Source of the DNA: Christensenellaceae bacterium
GTDB taxonomy: Bacteria > Bacillota > Clostridia > Christensenellales > SZUA-584
Direction of reading: 5' to 3'
Length of the DNA: 9,691 nt
Assembly (NCBI GenBank): GCA_012719815.1
Contig: JAAXZP010000225.1
Coordinates: 1 to 9,691, forward strand
The position numbers and the translations under genes are program-made. This document shows positions 1-6,973 of the stretch, in pieces; positions within the stretch are counted from its first letter, which is position 1; every line of letters begins with the position of its first letter. The notes below the pieces were generated by a model. The model saw nothing but the letters and a program-made list of their open reading frames with translations, ran no database searches and was not told the DNA's origin.

Positions 1-520
1 ATATCACAGCAGCGATGACAAACGGATTGGATATCTTCATGGTGTTTGTGAATCCCACCAGCGCACCCTTGGAGAGCGAGGTGAAGGCCGGCACAAATCC
101 GAATATCTTTTTGCCTGCCAGTATGAACAGCACCAGCCCGCGCACCAGCCAGTCCATGCCGTACGTGGCGATAAACGGCGATAATTTCACCTTGGAAATC
201 AGCAGCCCGTTAATCGCGCCGATGCCTGCGCCGATGGCGAGGCCCACAATGATGCCCGGCACCACATACCCCTCAATAATCAGCGTCGCCCCAATGTACG
301 ATGCAAACGCCGCCACCGAACCGACGGACAGATCCAGCCCGCCGGTCAATATCGCCAGCGTCATGCCGAGGCAGTAGATCAGCATAAACGTCGCCTGGCT
401 CATGATCACTGTGAATATGTTCTCAACGGGGTCGTTGGCAAATATGCTCGCCACCACCACGATCACAACCAGCAATATGATCTTGGACTGCTTGAGAATG
501 AATCCGCTTACCTTACTCAT
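1..520 (-). CDS. RbsC-type ABC sugar transporter permease, second of two (partial, runs off left edge)
   Basis: Inner-membrane permease of a carbohydrate-importing ABC transporter (ribose/xylose/rhamnose class). The reading frame starts with ATG at 520 and stays open to the window edge, giving 173 residues of an expected 310-330; the C-terminal half is missing. I read MSKVSGFILKQSK at the N-terminus, a first hydrophobic helix at about residues 13-27, and the family hallmark GGLDLSVGS at residues 60-68. This is followed by the conserved 'INGLLISKVKLSPFIATYGM' stretch and 'RGLVLFILAG', typical of RbsC-like proteins. Its ATG overlaps the stop of the upstream permease as ATGA (517-520), so the two are almost certainly translationally coupled and form a heteromeric pore. 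A solute-binding protein gene would be expected further left or elsewhere. The exact sugar cannot be read from the permease alone. Confidence 0.93.
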   Translation of the reverse strand, partial: MSKVSGFILKQSKIILLVVIVVVASIFANDPVENIFTVIMSQATFMLIYCLGMTLAILTGGLDLSVGSVAAFASYIGATLIIEGYVVPGIIVGLAIGAGIGAINGLLISKVKLSPFIATYGMDWLVRGLVLFILAGKKIFGFVPAFTSLSKGALVGFTNTMKISNPFVIAAVI

Positions 521-1497
521 TGCTCCACCCTCCTCAGCTCCTCAAGTTTGCGCCGCTCGTTGATGATGACATCCGTGATGATGACGACCAGTATAACCAG
601 TCCAATGATCACATACTGCAGCGAGGGCGTGATGTTCAAAAATCTCAGGCCGTTTTTCAGCAGCGATATCAGTATCGCGCCGATCAGCGTGCCCACAAGG
701 CCGCCGCGACCGCCGTCGAAAGGCGTGCCGCCGATGATAACGGTGGCAATCGCGCGGAACTCAAAGCCATCGCCGATCGTCGCGTTGCCGTTGTTGGCTT
801 TGCTGGCCAGCAGTATGCCGCCCACAGATGCCGTAAGGCCGGAGATCAGGAACGACAGGATATACGTGCCCCGCGTGCTGATACCAGCCAGCATTGCCGC
901 CTGTTCCGAACCGCCGATGGAGTACACCCGGTAACCGAATTTGGTCTTGGTCAGCACAAACAGCATCACGGCGAATATCGCGGCGACAATCCAGATATGC
1001 ACGTGCAGACCGAGGAACACGCTGGTGCTGGCGCCAATCGCTTTAAAGTCGTTGTTGCCCGTGTTGATGATGTCGCCGTCGCAGATCACCAGCGCGAGGC
1101 CTTTCGCAAGGCTCATGGTGGCAAACGTCGTCACAAAATGGTCCAGCTTCTGTATGCCCACCAGGTAGCCGTTGAGCAGGCCGATCAGCGCGCCGCTCGC
1201 CAGGCCCGCCATCAGCGCGACCACCACGTGCGCGCCGTTGGCCAGCAGTATGGTGGTGACGATAGCGGTCAGCGACATCACGGAGCCCGCCGACATGTCG
1301 ATCTTGCCGAGCAGTATCACCAGCGTCATGCCGGTGGCCACAACGAGAAGTATCGAACTGTCTCTCAGCAGGTTGTGGATGTTGTACCAGCTGAAAAACC
1401 CTTCCGCCAGAATGCTCATGATGATGAATAGTACGACAATACCGATAACCAGCCCCAGCTTTTCGCGGTTTTGGAAGTTCAGTTTTTTCTGTTTCAT
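517..1497 (-). CDS. RbsC-type ABC sugar transporter permease, first of two
   Basis: Complete 326-residue polytopic membrane protein, close to the usual RbsC length of about 320. Conserved landmarks are GKIDMSAGS at residues 64-72 (variant of the GGIDLSVGS motif), 'NGYLVGIQKLDHFVTTFATMS' near 109-129 (quoted in part), SIGGSEQAAMLAGI at 193-206 (the cytoplasmic loop that contacts the ATPase), and 'VIIGGTPFDGGRGGLVGT' at 253-270. About eight to ten hydrophobic segments alternate with short loops. I chose the ATG at 1497 because AGGAGG (1510 to 1505) lies 7 nt upstream; the frame is open to 1605 but those longer starts sit inside the ATPase gene, and the ATG at 1503 is only 1 nt from the ribosome binding site. 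The gap from the ATPase gene is 11 bp and the ribosome binding site overlaps its TAG stop. The gene ends in a 4-bp ATGA overlap with the second permease. Substrate: inferred sugar, possibly rhamnose-like. Confidence 0.95.
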   Translation of the reverse strand: MKQKKLNFQNREKLGLVIGIVVLFIIMSILAEGFFSWYNIHNLLRDSSILLVVATGMTLVILLGKIDMSAGSVMSLTAIVTTILLANGAHVVVALMAGLASGALIGLLNGYLVGIQKLDHFVTTFATMSLAKGLALVICDGDIINTGNNDFKAIGASTSVFLGLHVHIWIVAAIFAVMLFVLTKTKFGYRVYSIGGSEQAAMLAGISTRGTYILSFLISGLTASVGGILLASKANNGNATIGDGFEFRAIATVIIGGTPFDGGRGGLVGTLIGAILISLLKNGLRFLNITPSLQYVIIGLVILVVIITDVIINERRKLEELRRVEQ

Positions 1498-1504
1498 ACC
1501 CATT

Positions 1505-1510
1505 CCTCCT
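1505..1510 (-). promoter_or_regulatory. Ribosome binding site AGGAGG deciding the permease start
   Basis: AGGAGG on the minus strand, 7 nt before the ATG at 1497. Its first two bases are also the AG of the TAG stop of the ATPase gene (1511-1509). This arrangement favours coupled translation and argues against the longer start at 1605 and the too-close ATG at 1503. Confidence 0.85.
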
Positions 1511-2999
1511 AAATGCTGCACGCCAGCAGCTTCTCCTGTGTCGCTTCGCTGTGCGAAAACTCCTGAGTTATCCTTCCGTCCTTCATCACATAGATGCGGT
1601 CGCACAGGCCCAGCAGCTCCGGCATGTCGGAGGATATCATGAGCACGGCTTTGCCCTGTTTCACCAGCGCATTCATGATCTCGTATATCTCCTCGCGCGC
1701 GCCTACGTCGATACCGCGTGTGGGTTCATCGAACAGTATCAGGTCGCACTGTGCGCACAGCCATTTGGCCACAACCACTTTCTGCTGGTTGCCGCCGGAG
1801 AGATACTCAACATGCTTGTCTATCGAGTTGGTCACAATGCCCAGCTCTTTTACATACTTGTTGGCTGTTTCCGCTTCCGTCTTTTTGTTGAGTATGCCGT
1901 TCTTAAACAGCTGAGAAAGCGATGCGTGCACGATATTTTCGCGTATCGGCATTTCGACGATGACGCCCTCATCCTTGCGGTCTTCCGGCACCAGACCCAC
2001 TTTCAGCCGGGTCGTCATGGACGTATTCAGGCGCCTGTATTTCTTGCCGAACAGAACGACTTCGCCGCTTTCAAACCGGTCAAAGCCGAATATCGCCTTT
2101 ATCAGCTCCGTACGGCCCGCTCCCACCAGACCGGAAATGCCGACGATCTCGCCGCGGTGTACCTTTAAACTCACGTTCTTGAAACGGTAAGAGCTCAGGT
2201 TGTCAATACGGAGCACCTCCTCGCCCACTTCGGTGCAGAACTCGCGGTGATACTGGTTGGTGATCTCGCGGCCCCCCATCATTTTGATGATCCTGCCGGT
2301 GGTCGCTTCGCTGGCGTCCAGCGTGCCCACCAGAGCGCCGTCGCGCAGCACGCTGATGGTGTCGGCGATCTCCTTGAGCTCTTCCAGCCGGTGCGAAATG
2401 TAGATGATGGAAACGCCCTCGTTCTTGAGCTTGCGGATGATCTCAAACAGCTTGGATATCTCGTTGCGCGTCAGCGTTGCCGTCGGCTCGTCCATGATAA
2501 GCACTTTGGATTTAAACGACAGCGCTTTAGCCACCTCAATCATCTGCTGCTGCGCAATACCCAGAGACGACACGCGCGTTCTGGGGTCCACGTTAAGGCC
2601 GAGGAAACCCAGCAGCTCGCGGCTTTTGGCGTTCATCTCCTCGATGTCAATCACGGGGATCCCTCTTTTTTTCACCGGTTCCCGCCCGAGAAAGATATTC
2701 TGGGCGATCGTCCTGTTGGGCAGCAGGTTGAACTCCTGATGAATAATGCTGATGCCCATCTCCTGCATCTGCCGTATGCTCTTTACCTCGATGGGTTTCC
2801 CCTCAAACAGCAGCTCTCCTCCATCCTTCTGGTACACCCCGGAGATGATCTTCATCAATGTCGACTTTCCTGCGCCGTTTTCTCCGACTACCACGTGAAC
2901 TTCGCCCTTGCGGACGCGCATATTGATGCCGGACAGCACCTGCACGCCCGAAAAGCTTTTGCTCACATTGCGGATCTCCAGAATTACATCGTCATGCAT
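1509..2999 (-). CDS. Two-domain sugar ABC transporter ATP-binding protein (RbsA/MglA/RhaT type)
   Basis: Cytoplasmic ATPase that powers the two neighbouring permeases; 496 residues, the usual length for the fused RbsA-type subunit. Domain 1: Walker A GENGAGKST at 39-47, Q-loop Q88, a signature-like LGIAQQQM at 146-153, Walker B LIMDEP at 167-172 and switch histidine H203. Domain 2: a degenerate Walker A (GLVGAGRTEL, 290-299, without the GK[ST] core), a canonical signature LSGGNQQK at 400-407, Walker B ILFDEP at 421-426, and serine in place of the switch histidine (ISSDMPE). This asymmetric pattern is normal for the family, so one competent and one degenerate site is expected rather than damage. 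Start at 2999 is supported by GGAG in 'gaaggagagagataa' just upstream. It lies 42 bp after the alcohol dehydrogenase gene, consistent with one operon. One ATPase followed by two permeases resembles RhaT-RhaP-RhaQ and also LsrA-LsrC-LsrD; the nearby mutarotase favours the former. Confidence 0.96.
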   Translation of the reverse strand: MHDDVILEIRNVSKSFSGVQVLSGINMRVRKGEVHVVVGENGAGKSTLMKIISGVYQKDGGELLFEGKPIEVKSIRQMQEMGISIIHQEFNLLPNRTIAQNIFLGREPVKKRGIPVIDIEEMNAKSRELLGFLGLNVDPRTRVSSLGIAQQQMIEVAKALSFKSKVLIMDEPTATLTRNEISKLFEIIRKLKNEGVSIIYISHRLEELKEIADTISVLRDGALVGTLDASEATTGRIIKMMGGREITNQYHREFCTEVGEEVLRIDNLSSYRFKNVSLKVHRGEIVGISGLVGAGRTELIKAIFGFDRFESGEVVLFGKKYRRLNTSMTTRLKVGLVPEDRKDEGVIVEMPIRENIVHASLSQLFKNGILNKKTEAETANKYVKELGIVTNSIDKHVEYLSGGNQQKVVVAKWLCAQCDLILFDEPTRGIDVGAREEIYEIMNALVKQGKAVLMISSDMPELLGLCDRIYVMKDGRITQEFSHSEATQEKLLACSI

Positions 3000-3041
3000 T
3001 TATCTCTCTCCTTCATATCAATATCGCCGCGTATATCGCTA

Positions 3042-4190
3042 TTACCAGCAGGCAGTCAGCACATCCAGCACTTCGTCCGGATCAAGGTGCCCGCCCCGCG
3101 GCGACTTATGAGCAGCCTGGGCAATTTCGCCGAGCGATTCTTTCGGGATGTTCATCTCTCTGAGCGTCACCGGCATACCCCACTTTCGGTACTGCTCTCT
3201 CAATACCGAAATGCCCTCAAGGCCAGCTTCAAGGGCGCTGCTTCGGTGAATACCGAATATACGTCCGGCAAACTGCGCAAATTTTTCAGGCCTTTTGCGG
3301 CACAGATGCTCCAGCCACGCCGGTTGCACCGCCGCCAGCCCCGCGCCGTGCGCCACGTCGTAGCGCGCGCTGATCTCCAGTTCAATCGTATGGGCATCAA
3401 ATGCCCCCATCCCCCTACCGGCGTCACACAGGCCGCACAGCGCCAGCGTTGAGGCCCATGCCAGCACGCCGCGCAGCGTCACATCCTCCGGTCGCTTGAG
3501 TATTTCGGCGCTCTCCAGCACCGTTTGCACCACGCCTTCTGCCATTCGGTCCTGCAGCGGCGTGTCCGGCGTGCCGTCGAAATATTTCTCCAGCACGTGC
3601 GAGATGGTATCCACCATGCCGCATGCGGTGAAATATTTGGGCACGCTGACCATCAGTTCCGGGTCTATCACAGATACTTTGGGATAAACAAGCGGGCTGC
3701 GCAGCACATATTTCTGGTCAGTCTCCTCGTTGGTGATCACGCTGTTGGCGTTCATTTCAGAACCGGTGCCGGATATCGTCAACACACACACCACGGGCAG
3801 CGCCCGCTGCGGCTGACGCTTCTGCGTGAAGAAATCCCATATGTCGCCATCGTCCAGCGCGCCGACCGCTATCGCCTTGGCGCAGTCAATCACGCTGCCG
3901 CCGCCCACAGCCACGAGCATATCCGCCCCAAACTCGCGGCAGATTTTCGCCCCCTCGTACACCGTTTTCAGCCGGGGGTTGGGATCCACGCCGCTCAGCA
4001 CCGTGGACTGAACGCCAGCCTCGTCCAGCGCCTTTATCACCTTGTCCAGTATTCCGAGGCGCTTGACACTGCCGCGCGTCGTCACCACGAGAGCCTTTCT
4101 CCCGTATGGGGCCGCCAGCGCGCCGGCTTTCGACGCGCTGCCGGGCCCAAACACTATACGGACAGGATTGGAGAACTCAAAACTATTCAT
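3042..4190 (-). CDS. Group III metal-dependent alcohol dehydrogenase, YqhD/BdhA-like
   Basis: Predicted cytosolic NAD(P)H-linked alcohol dehydrogenase / aldehyde reductase of the iron-type superfamily, 382 residues. Visible motifs: the nucleotide-loop TTRGSVKRLGIL (37-48), where YqhD-type enzymes have GGGSVK; AVGGGSVIDCAKA (95-107), the hallmark GGGSxxDxAK; ISGTGSE (139-145); and metal ligands D194 and H198 in MVDTISH, H267 in GAFDAH and H281 in VAHG. These are the positions I recall for the zinc ligands of E. coli YqhD. I chose the ATG at 4190, preceded by GGAGG 8 nt upstream (4203-4199); the frame is open to 4241 but the extra 17 residues have no family resemblance and overlap an intercistronic hairpin. 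In a deoxy-sugar pathway this enzyme could reduce lactaldehyde to 1,2-propanediol, the job of FucO in E. coli, but that is inference; the family has broad aldehyde specificity. It sits between the isomerase and the transporter genes. Confidence 0.94.
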   Translation of the reverse strand: MNSFEFSNPVRIVFGPGSASKAGALAAPYGRKALVVTTRGSVKRLGILDKVIKALDEAGVQSTVLSGVDPNPRLKTVYEGAKICREFGADMLVAVGGGSVIDCAKAIAVGALDDGDIWDFFTQKRQPQRALPVVCVLTISGTGSEMNANSVITNEETDQKYVLRSPLVYPKVSVIDPELMVSVPKYFTACGMVDTISHVLEKYFDGTPDTPLQDRMAEGVVQTVLESAEILKRPEDVTLRGVLAWASTLALCGLCDAGRGMGAFDAHTIELEISARYDVAHGAGLAAVQPAWLEHLCRKRPEKFAQFAGRIFGIHRSSALEAGLEGISVLREQYRKWGMPVTLREMNIPKESLGEIAQAAHKSPRGGHLDPDEVLDVLTACW

Positions 4191-4201
4191 AACCCTCTCC
4201 T

Positions 4202-4262
4202 CCGGCAGGTCCCGCATAGGCAGAAACGAGGCCCTGCGCACAACCAGGAGACCTGCTGCCGG
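4202..4262 (-). other. Intercistronic stem-loop next to the alcohol dehydrogenase ribosome binding site
   Basis: In the 84-bp spacer between the isomerase stop and the dehydrogenase start, arm GACCTGCCGG (minus strand, 4211-4202) pairs with CCGGCAGCAGGTC (4262-4250). This gives ten base pairs interrupted by a 3-nt bulge, with a loop of about 38 nt. The 3' arm includes the first two G of the Shine-Dalgarno stretch GGAGGAG. No T-tract follows, so this does not look like a terminator. It could be an RNA processing or stability element, or tune translation of the dehydrogenase. The structure is read from the sequence; its function is inference. Confidence 0.5.
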
Positions 4263-4274
4263 TAAACTTTTGGG

Positions 4275-5270
4275 TTACTTGAAAACAGCCTCCCGAATCA
4301 CGCGCACCATCTCGCACGGGTCGCCGTTTTCGACCACGTCGTTCAGCTTGTCGAAGCCGATACGGTCAATGATCTCGTCGTACTTCTTCATGTTGAGCAC
4401 GCTCTGCCGGGTGGCTTCGTACTGGTCTTCGCGGTACGGGAAAATATCCACCGCAATGAAGCCGTCGTAATTCACCTTGCGGAGCGAGTAGAACATCTCG
4501 ATGTATTCAGTCAGCCGCAGCGAGCCCACAATCAGGTCGTCGTCCCAGAGGTTGTAGTTGTCGTTGGCGTGGACCATAAACAGCTTGCCGTAGCGCGCCG
4601 CCACCTCGATGTTCTGCGCCACGTTCTGCTGCGCGTAAAACACATGGCCCGTGTCGATCGCCACGCCGACGTTCTCCCTGTCCACCTCCATGCAGATGAG
4701 CAGCGCCGTCATCGTGGTGTCAACAAGGCAACTGTTGCGCGGTTCGCGGATTTTGCCTTCCAGCGTCAGCTTGATGTTGGGGTTGTAGTCGGCCAGCTCG
4801 CGCACGGCGTCAATCAGATCTTTCCACTGTTTGGTATAGTTGGTCTGAAGCGGGTAGTCGAAACCGTCCTGGCCCAGCCACAGGTTCACGCTGGGATTGC
4901 CCACCAGCTTGGCGTTAAAGTCGATGTTCTGCTTGATGAGCTTTATCGCCTCGTCCCTCACGTTCTTATCCGCCGCGCTGATGGAGCCTTTCTGCCACCG
5001 TCTCTCTCCGAAAACCAGCGGCAGCACCGACGATGCCACAAAGCCGGACTTCGTCAGTATCTCGTTGACGGTATCCGGATCGGAAAGCGGGCCGGTAGGA
5101 GCCTGATACAGGTCAACGCCCTGAAGCACCTGCATCTTTTCCAGGTTCTTCACTACATCCGGGAACTCCACTTTGTCGACGTTCGGATCCTTGTATCCGC
5201 ATTTCATGAATCGGTCACACGTTTGCCCCAAAGAACCGATAATTGCACTGTACTTAATCTTACTGCTCAT
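4275..5270 (-). CDS. TIM-barrel sugar isomerase, L-rhamnose isomerase (RhaI)-like
   Basis: Predicted cytosolic metal-dependent ketose/aldose isomerase (xylose-isomerase-like TIM barrel, AP-endonuclease family 2 superfamily), 331 residues. Candidate metal ligands lie on successive strands: E171 (LTLEGK), D206 (AIDTGH), H234 (MVHAND) and D275 (AVDIF). Two other stretches, LWLGQDGFDYPLQ (130-142) and WDDDLIVGS (242-250), resemble motifs I recall from the Pseudomonas stutzeri-type L-rhamnose isomerase (LWLxDGxxYPGQ and DDDLIVGS). The protein is about 100 residues shorter than that enzyme, so it may be a distinct subfamily with another substrate. The ATG at 5270 follows AAGGAG by about 10 nt. It lies after a 239-bp spacer containing an operator-like 12-mer and starts the sugar-processing part of the leftward block. 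The alternative is a generic sugar-phosphate isomerase/epimerase; the superfamily is certain, the substrate is not. Confidence 0.88.
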   Translation of the reverse strand: MSSKIKYSAIIGSLGQTCDRFMKCGYKDPNVDKVEFPDVVKNLEKMQVLQGVDLYQAPTGPLSDPDTVNEILTKSGFVASSVLPLVFGERRWQKGSISAADKNVRDEAIKLIKQNIDFNAKLVGNPSVNLWLGQDGFDYPLQTNYTKQWKDLIDAVRELADYNPNIKLTLEGKIREPRNSCLVDTTMTALLICMEVDRENVGVAIDTGHVFYAQQNVAQNIEVAARYGKLFMVHANDNYNLWDDDLIVGSLRLTEYIEMFYSLRKVNYDGFIAVDIFPYREDQYEATRQSVLNMKKYDEIIDRIGFDKLNDVVENGDPCEMVRVIREAVFK

Positions 5271-5345
5271 AGCTATACATCTCCTTATTATTGAATTTTT
5301 GAATGACAGGGTTCTTCAGACTTATGCCCCCAGCACCTCTGTTTC

Positions 5346-5357
5346 GGGAACGTTACC
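5346..5357. promoter_or_regulatory. LacI-family operator-like site GGGAACGTTACC upstream of the isomerase gene
   Basis: Near-palindromic 12-mer centred on CG, an exact copy of the site at 6856-6867 in the divergent spacer. LacI-family repressors commonly bind such palindromes with a central CpG. It lies about 75 bp before the isomerase ATG inside a 239-bp gap (5271-5509), suggesting an internal regulated promoter for the isomerase-dehydrogenase-transporter genes. I see no convincing -35/-10 pair on the minus strand here. The rest of the gap is AT-rich and without an evident gene. Confidence 0.6.
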
Positions 5358-5460
5358 AATGCATAGAATCGAATACCCTGTTAATTACCGAAATTAGACA
5401 AACTCCTTCCTCTTTTTCAGTTACAGCATGTACATAGGTTTGTGCCAGACATGGCAGGTG

Positions 5461-5495
5461 CGCGTGGCACCGGCACTGTGCTCCGGTGCCACGCG
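5461..5495 (-). terminator. Strong 13-bp hairpin after the M24 gene (possible terminator or attenuator, no T-tract)
   Basis: Perfect inverted repeat: CGCGTGGCACCGG at 5461-5473 and its complement at 5483-5495, with a 9-nt loop. On the minus strand it begins 14 nt after the M24 stop codon at 5510. No run of T follows in either direction, so it is not a classic intrinsic terminator. Together with the operator-like site further on, it suggests that the M24 gene and the downstream isomerase group may be partly separate transcription units. A smaller repeat, TGCCA/TGGCA, lies beside it at 5443-5456. Confidence 0.5.
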
Positions 5496-5509
5496 TGCCG
5501 AAAAGCATT

Positions 5510-6655
5510 TCAATCGATGATGAGCATGCCGGGCCGCTCGAAACGGACGCCGTTTATCTCCTTGACAATCTTGGGTAAGCTCTTGGGTTTGGTGACAAAC
5601 AGCGGGCCGTCGGGCGTCGCGATAAACGCGTCCTCCGATTTCACGCCGGGCGCCACCGGGTTGTAGCAATAGCACTGGTTGACCTGCGTAATATTATGGA
5701 TGGATTCACAGATGGAATACTCGCGGTTGTAATAACCCTGCGGTCCGCCCTGATAATGCGAGTAGTACATCTCCTCACACCCCAGATCCTTATAGAGCTG
5801 CTTGCCGAGCCTGTGCGGAATAATATCGTCCACGCCCGGCTTGGTGGCCTCAATCATACGGTTCTCAATCTCGTTCGCCACGTCGAACCAATGCAGCAGT
5901 TCGGCCGGAGGCTTTCCAAAGTAGACCATACGCGTTGTCGTGGTGATAAGGCCCTTATACCGCCCGTTGCAGGACACCATCAGCAGCTTTTCGAGCTTCT
6001 TGTTCGTCGGTATCGGATGGCGGTGCTTCCTGATGCGGTCGTCCGTCGCCACCAGGAACAGAACCTGGTCAATCTGCTGCGGCCAAAGCGCTCCGGCAAC
6101 ACCGCCGGCAATTTCAAACTCCGTCATGCCCGGCTTCACTGTTGCCAGGTATTTCTCCAGCGCTTCGGACATATAGTCGCCGAGATACTGGTAGCGGCAG
6201 ATTTCGTTTTCAGTGAGAGACCATCTCAACGGGTTTATCTTGTCCCGAATCATCCTGCAGCTGCTAAAGTAAACGTCGGAGCCTATCTTATCCAGGCTGC
6301 CCACGATCTTTTTCATGTATTCTTCCTTGGGATTATCAAACCACTGCCAAGTCAGTATCTCGAAACCCAGCTCCTCCAGGTGCTGCTCTTCTTTCATCCG
6401 CGGTGCTTCCACTGCGTCCGCAAAAACAAAACGGCGGCCGTCCCGGGTGATCAGTACCGTTGCGACGCTGTCCTCAGTACACATCGTCACCACGCCGCTT
6501 CCGCCCGCGGTAATCCACGCAAAGTTCGCCTGCCGCGCCAGATACAGCGCATCAAGGCCCTCCGCTTCCAGCAGCTTTTTGATCCTGTCAACCTTAATAT
6601 CGATTTCCGCACGGCGGCCGGCAATCGACGTATCCTCCACATAGACTTTACCCAT
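5510..6655 (-). CDS. M24 family creatinase/prolidase-like protein with degenerate metal site
   Basis: 381-residue protein with the two-domain layout of creatinase and aminopeptidase P: an N-terminal alpha/beta domain (about 15-150, with 'LEAEGLDALYLARQANFAWI') and a pita-bread domain (about 155-370). In metallopeptidases of this fold five residues bind metal. By motif alignment done by eye, four are replaced here: the LVDxG aspartate region reads MVSCNGRYKG (226-235), the second aspartate region reads TTTTRM (238-243), the GHGxG histidine becomes glycine (HYQGGPQG, 300-307), and the EPG glutamate becomes asparagine (YNPVAPG, 331-337). Only the last, in KSEDAF (E341), remains. Creatinase also works without metal, and the YNP...GxKSED motif fits creatinase-like relatives, so this may be a metal-independent hydrolase. 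An HRHPIPTNKKLEK segment (211-223) may supply catalytic groups. The ATG at 6655 follows AGGAGG by 8 nt. It is the first gene of the leftward block; its role beside sugar genes is unknown. Confidence 0.88.
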   Translation of the reverse strand: MGKVYVEDTSIAGRRAEIDIKVDRIKKLLEAEGLDALYLARQANFAWITAGGSGVVTMCTEDSVATVLITRDGRRFVFADAVEAPRMKEEQHLEELGFEILTWQWFDNPKEEYMKKIVGSLDKIGSDVYFSSCRMIRDKINPLRWSLTENEICRYQYLGDYMSEALEKYLATVKPGMTEFEIAGGVAGALWPQQIDQVLFLVATDDRIRKHRHPIPTNKKLEKLLMVSCNGRYKGLITTTTRMVYFGKPPAELLHWFDVANEIENRMIEATKPGVDDIIPHRLGKQLYKDLGCEEMYYSHYQGGPQGYYNREYSICESIHNITQVNQCYCYNPVAPGVKSEDAFIATPDGPLFVTKPKSLPKIVKEINGVRFERPGMLIID

Positions 6656-6840
6656 TTCAAATTCCTCCTATCTGCATTTAATGAAATCTGTTATGATAAA
6701 GATAAGACTTGGCTGCTCATGTTCTTTAAAATATAGGTACTCATATTTTTAAGACATAGCACTCGTATTCTCAGATTTGTTATAAGGGGTCAGCATTGTT
6801 AAAAGTAGTCATTGCACGAAACCCAACTTGTGAGTTATCT

Positions 6841-6867
6841 TGGTAACGATTCTAAGGGAACGTTACC
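6841..6867. promoter_or_regulatory. Composite operator-like element, left copy
   Basis: Two boxes with AACG cores whose centres are 14 bp apart: TGGTAACGATTC (6841-6852) and GGGAACGTTACC (6856-6867). The second is a near-perfect palindrome identical to the site at 5346. The 27-bp element matches the right copy at 21 positions when aligned without gaps. Likely bound by a LacI-family regulator, by inference the one encoded at 8832. Confidence 0.6.
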
Positions 6868-6938
6868 GTTTTTAATTAGACTATTCGACACCTTTATAAA
6901 AATTCCTCTTTTTTTAAAAAAAATTTTACCCGATTTTA

Positions 6939-6952
6939 AAGGAATATTCCTT
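6939..6952. promoter_or_regulatory. 14-bp perfect palindrome AAGGAATATTCCTT
   Basis: Perfect inverted repeat with no spacer, in the middle of the divergent region. Flanking CGATT (6931-6935) and AATCG (6953-6957) extend the symmetry if a 3-nt insertion (TTA) is allowed. Its sequence differs from the AACGTT operators, so it could be the site of another regulator, or a chance palindrome in AT-rich DNA. Confidence 0.3.
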
Positions 6953-6973
6953 AATCGTAACGAATATAAATAA

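Noticed and set aside
520..1431. Long plus-strand open frame of 303 codons opposite the first permease
   Set aside because: It has no domain resemblance, is rich in H, R and Q, and lies entirely antisense to a clear RbsC-type gene; the GC-rich codon pattern creates such shadows.
1498..1605. Longer start for the first permease
   Set aside because: It would overlap about 97 bp of the ATPase gene and adds residues with no family similarity, while ATG 1497 has an ideal AGGAGG 7 nt upstream.
1..2999. AI-2 (Lsr) importer
   Set aside because: One ATPase and two permeases also fit LsrACD, but no lsrF, lsrG or lsrK-like gene is present, and the mutarotase and RhaI-like isomerase favour a sugar.
2247..3452. 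Plus-strand open frame of 401 codons opposite the ATPase and alcohol dehydrogenase genes
   Set aside because: It spans the boundary of two well-supported minus-strand genes, lacks recognisable motifs and has no ribosome binding site; a shadow frame.
4191..4241. Longer start for the YqhD-like dehydrogenase
   Set aside because: The extra 17 residues precede the family-typical FSNPVRIVFG start, and ATG 4190 has a strong ribosome binding site at 8 nt.
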